A stretch of DNA of 64,000 nt from assembly GCF_001649575.2 (NCBI RefSeq), contig NC_051439.1, positions 16,976,863-17,040,862 of the forward strand, given 5' to 3'. The notes under the pieces were generated by a model, which searched no databases, was not told where the DNA came from, and saw nothing but the letters and a program-made list of their open reading frames with translations. Position 1 is the stretch's first letter; each line of letters begins with the position of its first letter. Below are positions 25,301 through 37,300 of the stretch, piece by piece. The DNA is from Kryptolebias marmoratus. Lineage: Eukaryota > Chordata > Actinopteri > Cyprinodontiformes > Rivulidae. A program made the translations under genes and the position numbers.

Positions 25301-28300
25301 ATTCTTGACTAAACATCACAAAAGTTTGAGCTATTGCTGTTTAATGCAAGCATTTCCTCAATTTTTTTACTTTTATTGCACACTGCTGAAGGAAATAATT
25401 CTTTTGCCCGTGTCTGTGTACCGTGTGCAGAATGGCTCATTGGACAGATTTTAATGAAACTTTCAGAAAGTAATCATAGATCATTCATCTACAACAGATT
25501 AATTTTTTGTGTCAATCCAATTTAAGATGGCTGCTACAGCTACTTGAAATAGCCAACACAAAAAATGATTATAACTCAGTCAGTTCAACAGATACTAAGT
25601 GAAAACTTGATGTTAGAAGCTGAGCATCTTTCACGACACATACTCAGAGTGCGACACCTCGTAATATTGCATTATGCATGATGGTGCATAAAGTTATTTT
25701 CAATTAGTTTTATTTTTAAACCAAAATGGCTACGTCTCCATTTCTCAACATTAGATAATCTTGGTCTAATATTTGGGTATGAACGGCAGTGGGCAATATA
25801 CATTACTTCAAGGAGGGCTTTGCCTATAATTTTATTATTTCTGCACATTTTTTATTATTTCTTATACAGAATGAAATGCAATTAGAAACCCTTTTTTAAA
25901 TCACTGTCCTGGCTTTTGATCAGCTTGCTCCTTCATCCATGAAATCCTGATCCTCTTCTTCTCTCACCACACTCCTCTAACTCAGAAAACACACCTACTG
26001 CTTTAAATCTGTCTGGGTGGTCACTGTTGTCGCCCTGTGTCCATGTGGCTGAAAACTGTTATAAGGCTGCAAAGAAGAGCTTTGGGTGGAGCTTTTAGGA
26101 AATGAAGAGTAATACCCTTTCTAATAGATCTAAAAAAAATAAGAGGAAATGACAGTTTTAGCTGCTTCTTTGTGGTCAGCGTATCTATTTAGGGTAGTGC
26201 TGTATTATTTGTGTTGCTAAGGGCAGCAGAGAAGGGCAGTGTTTTTGGGCAGCGTCCGTTATTTCAAGTTTAGAAGCTTCTGGGTGGAGAAAGGCTGACT
26301 AGGAAATAATTTCCATTCTTAGAGGGAAACTCTGAAGTATTGAACTATTTGGCAAAAGAGCACTCATAAATAGCAAACATACACTTGCCACACAGAGCGT
26401 GTGTTGACCTCCAGCGCGTGCCTCTGCTGTACACATAGCAGCCGTTCATGGAACGTTGACCAGGCAACCGTTGGGCCATGAATGAGTGTACAGTGTTAGT
26501 CAAACCTTGGTCAATGTAAGAAACCCTGTTTTTGATTTTCTGTTTGCGCTGACATTGCTAGGACACAGATGAAGGCTGTGATACAAACCTGTTGCCATGT
26601 TGTTGGTTCATGCTCTGTAAGCATGACCTCACATCTCATTTCAGTACAGGCAGTGTTAGCACATTACCTTGTGTTCCTTCTTAGCTGCAGGTGAGGGGGG
26701 AAATGTTTTGGTGGCTTTGTTTATGCACAAGCGTCAGATTTAGTCATTAAATTGGAAAACAAGACGAATGTTTGTGTGCTTGTGCTGATCAGACCTGCAC
26801 TGAGAGCGTTGCTTGTGTTTGTGGAGCTAAGCAAAGCTCTGAATCACAGACTTCTGCTCTGTCCCTTTGGGCTGTTTGTCTGGCGGGGGGAAAAAGCCTT
26901 TTTCTTTTAGAGGTGATTCATCAAAAACAGGCAACCAGCTTGTGACATAAACAGAAAAACTCCTACATATCAGATAAAAAATCTCTCAGTCACTCCATTT
27001 TATAGTCCTGTACCACATTTGAAATCTTTCCAATTATCCCAGTTGGTCCCATGTCTCAGTTTAGCTTGTCAGTGCATTTGGTGTGATGGAGCCTTTCTTT
27101 AAGATCTGTGGCCTTAATAATTGTGGTTTTGAGCTGCACGGTGGCGCCTCCCCCGGCTCCACATCTCAGCGGTGGCGTTTTCCCCCCTCCAGAGACACAA
27201 AGTCTCAACCAAAAGCCCCAAATGGCTGCCTGCAAGGCTGAACGGTGGGTCAACCCCCACCTTAATATCAGCTCAAACTTTGCTGCTAATGCCACAAATA
27301 ATTCAACGTATAATTACGTTGAATGTTTGGAAATAAATTGTCCTTGCACATCACAATAACAAAACCTCCAGGATAACTCTGGAGGTTTTGTCTGGACGTC
27401 TAGACCAGCCAGCTGGCCATTGCCAATCATCTTGTGTACACGGTCATTATGGGGACTATATTGTGGAGCAACTGCTGTCTGTGTTGTCAAATGAATTTCT
27501 GAGAGGCTAATTGTATGACATCTTTGCTCCACTGCTTGATCCAGAGCCAAGCATTTAAACTAATGGAACTGTATTGATTTGTGTGTTGTGACGCTCAGCT
27601 CTCACTCCTGCTCTTGTTTACCTCCTTTTATCCCATCTTTATCCCTCTTTTTTTTTCCCTCCTCAAATCCTCCTCTCCCGCATCCCCCTACAATTTGCCC
27701 CTTTTTCCTCATCTTACAGAGGCTCAACGTGCTGAGCAGCATTTACTCCATGTCGCCCTCTGATGGGGGTATTTGGGGTGGCAACTCTGATGCGCTGATG
27801 TGCGTTTACATGCCAGACGGCCTGACTGTCCAAGTTCCTGTCAGAAGAGACCAGACAGCCGCCGACCTTCTCTGTGCAGCTTGCAAGGTTGGATTTCAGA
27901 GAAATGACATTTCACCACAGTGAGAGAATATTTCTTTGGGGGGAGGGAAAAAAAAAGGAACAGAAGCAGTGATGCCTCTTGAAATGCATTGTCCTGTGAG
28001 TGCAGAATATGAATTTAAAACATTTATTTTCTGAAGCATCTTCAGAGTAGATTTGGTTGCCATATGCAGACCTGAAATAAGTCATTTAATGCCTGACTTC
28101 TTATTGTCCCCTATGAATGGCTGCGTTTAAACTGAAACACACACATGTCCACACACAACATGCACGCAGTCCCTTAGGGCGAAGCATCTTTGTATCTCTT
28201 TGCCATGTGTACAGTCGGTAAATAATTCACACACCTCCTGCACAGCTGCTGCCAGGCACCGGTGCATGAAAAATGTCATATCATTTTGTGCATACAGGCC

Positions 28301-31300
28301 TCTGAGCATTAAGGGGCTCTTGTGTAAACAGGTGAAACAGCTGGACCTGGACTCGCACTGCCTCCGACTGCAGCGGCGAGCGGGGCGGGATGTGGAGGCT
28401 CGGTACGTGGCTCCTGGTGAGCTTCTTCGGGACGTGGTAAGAAGGACGAGCCTCCACGACTCCTCGTTATCTCACCTTTTCTTTATAGTGTGTTGATTCG
28501 TTTCACTTCACCCTGCAGGTCGGTGATCAGCTGGAGGTGGTTCCAGTTAATGTGTTTACACTGCACATGAGAAGACCCGGCAACACCACTGACTTTGGTG
28601 AGTCAGGTGCATGAGGGTGAGATGTTTTACACACAACCTGTGACTGTTTCTAAAATATTCTCTCTGAAATCATTTTGTCAGGTTTTGCAGTAACAGGACA
28701 CATCGACAGCCACAGGAACAGCAGGATTTTTGTCAGTGAAGTCCTCCCTGAAGGACTGGCTTTTAATGAAGGTAGTTGCTGCTTAATTCTGACCCCCAAA
28801 CACACCAGTATTAATGTCACATGGCTGCCCTTTGTGAATTTTCTCTGAAACATTCTTGTGTGTGTGTGTGCATTCAGGTCTGTGTCCAGGTGATGAGATC
28901 CTGGTGCTGAACGGCCGATGTGTGTCCAGTCTGGACCTGGCTTTGATCCAGACTCTGTTTGCAGAACAAACCCTGCAGCTGAGGGTGAGGCGGGACGGTC
29001 CTGCCCTGGCCTCAGACTGCCCCGTCCCTCCATCAGAACACGGTCAGGAGGTTTGCAGCAAACACCACAGAGCCAAGTCCTCATCAGGTGTGTTGATCCA
29101 CATGCATTTAAAAAAGGATATTTAAATACGATTTGATATATTTTATATACAAATGCAAAAAAGGGAAAAAAAGGGATACACTTGTTTTTATAAGCATCTG
29201 GTTATCAGTTTAACACTTTCCTTTCTTTAAACATCCTTGAACTGCCACACGCTAAAGTTTAATCTTATTTTTCCTTTCTGTCTAGCTGTATTTATCTCCC
29301 CCCGTATTTGTTGTAGGTATTTTGGTTTGCTGTTCTGTGAGCCATGCATGGCAAGGCAGCTTTTATGTAAACGGGAGAAGTTACGGGCTGTTGCTCACAT
29401 TAACAGTAATAGCTGAGATGGCGGGTAGTTTTGTCGCTTCAGCCACATTAACAGGCGCCAGATGTCTGTTCTAGTTGACATCTTCACTTTCTGAAAGAGG
29501 CTCAGTTTGGCTTCGAAAAAGCCAAAAGAGGCAGTAGAAAAATGAAGTTTAACAGTTCTGTGAGTTTCTGAAGAGGGCCAGGAGGAGGCTTTAAATGCGG
29601 TAGGTTTATTTTCTTTATGAACGTATGGCGTCCTCTCAGCTTGGTTTTATTTCACCGTGGATGCGAAGTGGTAAAACTGAACGGTAAGGTCATTCACATA
29701 ACGTCATAGATGCAACTGGTGCCAGCTGGTAGACAAGCAGTTTGTTGGTGAATCAAAGACTAGAGGGTATTATTGAAATAAGCATTTTTCCTCATCAATG
29801 ACACAATCTTGTGAAAATAAGATTCTAAAGTTTGTCATTGGGTCAAGAAATTGTTCCTGAATTACAAAGTTCTTAGATGCTATAACTTCACAATCCAGGG
29901 TCTTTTTGTGGCTGTTTTATGTCAAATCCCTCCCCCCAAAAGAGTCAATTTCAGAGAAAGTGTTAAGTGTCATCTTAATTATAGCAATTCATTAGTGTTT
30001 CCTTCTCTTCAGACATAATTGAACACAAAGGGATTATTGACTTGAAGGCCTCATTACTGCATTTGGAGTGATCAAAGCGCCTGCAGTTGTATTCTTCACC
30101 CCTAGAGGACGCATGGTCCCAGGCAGGCGGAGGTGAATGCCACCAGCAGAGGAATTAATATTTCTCTGACAGAAATGACAAAAAGGGCTGTTTTTTTTTT
30201 TTCCCCGCCTTCGAAGGAAGCAGTCTGGCACCTTGTCTTTATTGATCCTGATGCAGAAATAAAAGAAATGAGAAATGAAAGCAGCTGATATCTTTTACAA
30301 AATCTGCTCTCAGTGTGTGTGTTTAAAGCAATTTTTTGACAGGCTTGAAAATATGAAGTTCTTCTCTACATGAGGATTTTTCTTTTGGTTCCTGCAGTCA
30401 CATTGGCTTTTCTCCCAGGCTTCAATGATAAATAACATGCTTTGTGTGCCAACTGCTGTAGACTTTGTCCTCGGGACCTTGAATTTAAAATACTGTTTTA
30501 TCTGATATTTCTGAGTAAAATATGCAAATATTCTTAGATATTTGAAGAGATTTAAAAAGAAATTTGCTCTAACCTTCAAGAAAGACAAGTCTTTAATTAA
30601 GACTATGAAGCACATTCTTTTTTTTTTTCCTTTCTTTTCTTTTTGAAGATAACCAAATGCCATTTTTAGTTTGGAGATTTATTTTGAGTTCTGTGCCACT
30701 GACAGGCGCCCACATTGGTTTCGAACTATGACGAACCAGTGCTGTTTGTGTTTTATGGTTGGAAGGATGAGCAATGGCAAAGAAAACCTATGTTGCAAAT
30801 AAAGTGGTGGTGTAGAAGAAGAAGAAATAGCCGCTGTGTGACACCCTTTCTCCTGCTCATTCTCTCCAGATGTTTGTGCTGCAGCTGACGGTGGCGAGCC
30901 CCGGTGCGTAGGATTGGAAAATGATCACTGTGCACACAGGCTTATTCAGCACAGCAAGGTAGGAGGGACTCGACTGCTAGAACGGCTGTATTTCATCCAT
31001 CTACCTTTTCTTTTCCTGCCAGGTTTATGTGTTTGTGTGTGGGAGAGGGAAAAGGAAGCCGTGCACATTGTTGCGAGTCCGTGCCCACCCGTGTGGCAGC
31101 TGCAAGGCTGTCAGAAAGCAGACTGGCACCAATCCGTAGCATTACCATAATTAGGATAGCCACCGGTATAAACACAGCTTATTACTGTCGTGCAGACAGG
31201 AAGCGGAAGCTGCGCACTCCCACTGCCTCCAGCACACACACACACACACACACACGTATACAAACATATGAAGGCAAACACGAGTCAAGTGGGGAAAGCC

Positions 31301-34300
31301 TATAAAGAGCTTACTGCAAATAATTTAGACTTGCAGCTTTAAACAATCCAACCTTTTGTTTCAAATTGTTTTACAGAAATATTTTTTTCTGCCCAATAGT
31401 GGTTTGTAATAAATGGATGCAGATTGCACGGCTGTTTCTGTCCTGTTGAATTTCTGTTCAGATTATGTGATATGTAAACAGACTTTATTGAAGTCATTAG
31501 GCGGAGCATCAGCCTGATCCCCCTGTGGGAATTTTGCCTCTGCAGTGTTGTAATTTATCGCACGAAAATGTGTGCAGCAGTGTTTATTGGGAGCACTAAG
31601 TGTGTGTGGTCATTGGNGGGGGGGGGGGGGAAGCCTCATGTTAATGACATGGCTGGGTGCCTGAAATCTGATGAGTGTGTGTTCATGCATATTTACCTTC
31701 TCTACAGCTTTTCAGCTAATATTTCATGTCTTCTAAAGCTGTGTACAGTAATTGTTTCTACAATTGTGAGTGCATGTTTGGCTAATTTGTGTAATATGGA
31801 GCAAATGAAAATGGAACTGGAGTTAGTGTATTTTCATCAGGGGCTCTTGAGTAGCAAATCCAGACCAAATATTTGGAAAGCATTGCCTCTAGTCTAATTG
31901 CCTGCACAGAAGATGTTATGCAGTATTTGACCTGAGGTCAGCCTGGAGGTGGATTAAAGAAAACAACTCTCCTCTCCTCTCTATTCTGGCTCTATTCTTT
32001 TTGTTTGCCCAGAGACATGAGTCGGTCCCACTGCACTGAGATCTGCAGTGCAGCACCACTGCTGCTGCTGCTGCTGCTGCTCAGCTCCCTGCCTATGTGT
32101 TTATATTCAAGGAATAAATGAAATAAAAACGTGTATGTGTGCACGGAGGAGGTCTTTGAATGCGTCACTTGTATCGCGGTGCACACGCGAGACTCAAAAG
32201 GAGACGAATGTCACCTCTTTCATCATTGAGAGTCAACCACTGTGAAGGGAACATGAAGATATCTGTGCTGCTAAATCACATTTTTGCTACCATGCAGAGC
32301 TGGATTTAATCACCGCACAGCTTTATCTGCAGGGCGGGGAGAGAGAAACTGAGTCACCAGGTAGAAAATCGGCTCCGTATCAGCATATAGGTTTATGAAT
32401 GCACCCTCACTGCGTTCTGAATGTCAGTTGAGACAGATGGAGGAGAAGGATGAATTTCAAGCCTCTTGTCACATCCTGTAATCAGTTGCTTCATTAGCCT
32501 GGCCACCTTTTGAAGAATCAGTCCTTTGTATTCCAGTTTACGCTCGCACAAGAGAAATCTGTGTTCTTCAGGCTGAAGTTTCGTATTGTTATTGTTTACC
32601 ATCTGGATGCTGATTTACATCTTTGTGCCTTGGAGTTTAGAAAACATTTGGCCACAGAGTGCCATAGCAAAAGGTTTTAACACAATGTTGTGCTTCTGTT
32701 ATGAGCTTGACCAATCGATTGCAGACGTTGGCGGGAGTGGTCCCGGGTAACTCCCATGAGACGCCTCAAACTAAACTGATTTGACATGGATAGAGGGTGG
32801 AACAATGCTTACAGGCAAAATTAATTTCTATTTGTCGCCTGTTATTGGGTGATTCAAGGATTGCTAAAAGGAACAAGTGACTCTGATTTTATTTTGATTA
32901 CTAAATAATTGTTTAAACCCCTTTTTTAAAAGCAAAAATATACTTTTTTTTTCTCTCTGTCTAGCTTAACCTGTAGGAGTATGTACTTGTTTGCTCAGTC
33001 TGATATAATAAACTAGGTAAATGTGGGTATGTTAAGAAGAAAGAACACCAGGCTAGTTTTAGGAACATCTTACTGATTTGTTCCACTTCATATTTTTCGC
33101 ATTGATGCAACGTCTGATTTAGAAATGTTTAACGTAGAGGTTTTCTGGTGTTTTGTGCTAAAAGAACTATCTAAAATACAAATGTAATGAGGTTGGTAAG
33201 AAAAAACAAACTGCAGCAGCAGCTAAAGCAAACAACTAAAACCTGTTTGGAGTTTGGTAAAATGTCAGCCCTGTAAAGCACCAATCTTAATATTAACCTT
33301 GTGCAAATACAGCCACTTTTAAAGACACTTGTTACTCAGGGGACCTCGTGCAATTACCTCTGAGACATCTCAAAAATGCCTGATCCAAAAGAGCTTGAGG
33401 TCAGTGGAGGAGTTTCCACAAGGTGATGATTTTAACAAAACATAAACACTGATCTTAGCAGGAGGCTTTTTTTTACTAACCTCTGCTAAATAATACTATA
33501 AATAACTGTGTGGTTTTCAGTCCAGAAGAAATGTATGTTAGAGCTGTCTGTGGTCCTGTACTAATCAAGGAAACAATTCAAGTTTAAAAGATTATTGGAA
33601 CATGAATTTTAATGGAACAACTCTTCTCCTCTTAGTTTAAACTAACATTACTGTGACGCTACGTGAGTTTTCATTTATGTGTTTCCTTTGGTTTTAAAAA
33701 AGCTGCTCGGCATGTTTAAGAGTACACATCCCTGTCTTGTTTAAAGCAAAGGTCAAAGAGTGGACAGACATATTAAGCCTCTTTGCATTCGTCTGGACCA
33801 GCCATTTCAATAAGAGCATTTAAATGGACTTATGAAAAGAGCTATAAGTGGAGCCATGCACTGTCTGGCTGTCAGTGTGGAGATATTATGCTTGATTCAT
33901 TTGATTTAGATACTGATGTCATTAGTGTTTGACTCTGGGTAATAAACACATTTGGACAACTGCAACATTTTTGCTGCCTTCTTGCAGTCCGTTTTTCTCT
34001 GCTTTGTCTTCTTTTTGTTCTTATCTCAGTGGACGAAAGCACTCTGAGGTGTTTTAACACCTTTTAAAAAATGTGTGAATTGAAAGGAAGAGTCTCCTCT
34101 CTTATCGTCACTCAGACTTCAAAAAGATGTGCCTACAGATATTAGCATGCAGCTTCTTCAAACATAATCTTGACTTCCTTCCAGCTATACACACCCACTC
34201 TCTAAAGTTTAGAGAATCTCCTTTACCCGGCTGCTGTGTGTGCGCCTGTTGGGGAGGGTATAATTTGGAGGTGTGTGTGTGTGCACGTTATGACTAAGCC

Positions 34301-37300
34301 CATCAGCCGCCATCTGGCCATGAACAGCCTAATAATCTGGGCTTACTGCTGGCAGCTGAGTTAATGCAAGACTCCTCTTGTCAGTCCACTCCACTGTCAA
34401 CAAGTTGGAGCTAAAATTTTTTAGAGGACCAACAGAAACTCCAAACCATTATGACACCAGTTTGCCTGAAATGAGCACATCAGGGGCTGCTGGGGCTGCC
34501 GCTGGAGTACTAACCGTAGCCCCAACGAGTAATGATGAAGATCCTCAGCAGTGCCTCTACCTCACCACCTTAACTGAGCTCTTCATGCAGGACCAGTCAC
34601 CAGCCCACGCCTTGTGCTCCCTGCTGGCCATGTGCTGGTTCTGGTCCTGCGGCTCTGAAGAAGAGGAGACGGACCTTTTTCTGGGACCCGCACTGCTCAG
34701 TTTGGGACGACTCCTCAAGGACAAGGTGGCCTGCCTGGCTGAGGACGTGACCGCCTGCCTGTCCTGCCAGAGAGGCGCCAAAGGGGACAAACGGGCGGTA
34801 ATTATGGGCTGATGTGCTTGTGGGTGGATTTAACCGAGAGAGCTGATACCGTGAGAATTTACACCTCAGCTGCTAACTTTCTGACAAATCCCATTATTGC
34901 CTGTTAGTACTGTATGTGTTAAATACAGCTTCAGAAATTTAGAGTTGTTTTACAGTTACTACACCTTTAATATTCATTAGTGCTTTAAAGCAGTGGTGAA
35001 TCCCTTCAGGGTTCATGGGGATGGACCAGACACTTGTTTGGCATCTATAATCATTTCCACACAAACTTATTTATTTTCAGGCATCTTGGAGTAAGAATGG
35101 TGTATAATGGTGGCATTTCTCTGCCTTTTGTAGCAGCAGTCATGCAGTGGAGTGGGTCTGAATAGCCTGGGGGACTCAGTAGAATAGGTGCTTTAATCTG
35201 AAGCTGGTTTCATTATTAACACACACTCCTCTCCTGAAGTCCTCTGAGAGTTGGCAGAATAATATTTGTTAAAGATGAATAATAAAAAGCATAAACGGGC
35301 TTGAGTGGAGCGCAACGGGACCAGTCCTCCCCCTCATCTTCCTCTCTCCTCCCCTCAGCTCTGTTTGATTTATGAGTCTGTGTTTTCTTTTATTGGGCTT
35401 TGTAAAGAAGATGGGATTGTGGCACTACAGCCCGCTAAGATGGCACATGAATCACCGGACAGTGGGTGGTTGGTCTTTCCTTCTCTGCCTTGCGGTGTCA
35501 TGACAAGGCTGTTTTCTGTGAGGGATGGGTCAGACCAGCCCCAGGGGCATGCCTGTAATTCATCCTGTCATCTTTATCCTCTCCCTCACCACATTTGTTT
35601 GTTTATTGCGGCAAAGATAGCGCTCCTCCATGGCTGAAGTGCAAAGCTTTTTCAGTTTGATTTTGAGCAAGCAGCGTAACATTTTGAAGCAGAAGCACAT
35701 AATGATTCAAATTACGTGCTCCCCACCCCCCAATCTGACGTGGCTTTTGCTGTGTTTTTTGTAAGCATTAATTCCCAAAACTTTGAAGAAATAATTGTTA
35801 TACAATTCAAATGGGACCTAATTATGTTTAGCGACATAATTACTAGTTTTCAGAATTTATAACTATTGTATACACTAGTCAAATTTAAAAACAACACTGA
35901 TTGTTTAAGTGAAAAACTTTCACACTCCAAGGGAATAGGGCTCAAGAGGTAGTCATCTGCTAATTGGAAGTTCAGCTGTTTGTTCCTCAGTCTAAACATC
36001 CATCTTTTAGGCACGGCACTGAACAGCATATTGTCCTCAGTGTTCATCAGTGTGAGACTTTGTAAAAAAAAAAAATATACTACCAAGGATATATTTCTCA
36101 AACTCAAGTGCTGTATAAATGCCTGTGACCAAATTTAGAAAGCATTTTTCCCCCTGGCTGTTCGATGTTATGGTGTCAACAATAAATCAAATTACCCCAA
36201 TTTGGCATCAGACTAAGAACGTTAATCATCCATCTTTTTTTTCTTTCTCATTTGTTTCTTTCCTTTCATTAACCTTGTCTTTAATGAAGGCCTAAATGCT
36301 GTAATATTCTTCAGATTAGGAAGGTAGGGGTAAGAGTCAGAGGCCATGGTTCTCGACTAGCAGACGGTGGATCAAGAGATGGGTCATTGAGAGATGGACA
36401 AAGTACAGATGAAGTGGGAGCTTAGCCAGAAAGCGAAGCTTTTCATTTACTGGTCAATCAACAATCTAACTCTCACCAGTGGTAGTGAGATATGAATCAT
36501 AGCCAAAAAAAGAAAGAATAACAAGATTTTGAATAGAAGCTGGAAAGAGCTTTCTTCCAGCCTTAAAGATGGGGTAAGAAACTCAGAGTACTGTAGAGCT
36601 TCTGCTCCACTGCATTGAAAGGAATCAGCTGAAGTGGTTCGGACATCTGATCAGAATGTTTCCTGGTCGTCTCCAGGAACCCTGGGGCAGACCCAAAACC
36701 TGCTGGAGGGACTAAATATACATTTTCTTTCCTTGGAAACTCCTCAAAATCCCCCAAGAGGGTCTGGTAAGGGATTACAGTGTTTCCCTCGTAGACCTGT
36801 TGTCTTTGTAACTCATTAAATGGATTAGTGGGAATGGATGGATGGGATCATTAAAATTAACTTTAATAAATGCCTTAACAATAACTTGTCTAATAATCCC
36901 ACTTTTTAAAAATCATTCTGTAATTCCCCATGATGGAACCTACATTCATGACATTTTCTAAAAAGCAGACATCTTTTCAGTTTGTTTCTTTCACCTGAAA
37001 CGTTGCTTTGCATTGAGCGATATGTTACATTTTATTCGTGTTCAAGGCCGTAGTTAACATTCCTGCCCTGTTAGCCCCACTGACACAGAGCCTCCCATTT
37101 TCGAGTCAGCCATTCCTGTGTGTGTGGAGGTAACAAGCCAGAACACTCTACATTGTACTGCTACTATTGAGAGACCGGACACGGATGCAGCTCCTGGCCT
37201 CTACTTTCATCTGGAAATTACAGCAGCAAGGTCACCTGGAGTCGTGAAGGAGGAGTGGAGATGGAGACAAGGTGTGGGGACGTAGGAAGAGCAATGCGGA

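Larger units (their letters stand above)
23298..27719 (+). other. tiam2: tiam2 intron before the Ras-binding domain exons
   Basis: The intron is 4.4 kb. It contains the longest dispersed repeat copy (25365-25825) and two perfect hairpins near 27.3 kb. A long pyrimidine-rich stretch (27600-27718) leads into the acceptor. No exon is seen. Confidence 0.8.

Noticed and set aside
28650..29084. 144-codon minus-strand frame
   Set aside because: It is the antisense shadow of the PDZ exons of tiam2.
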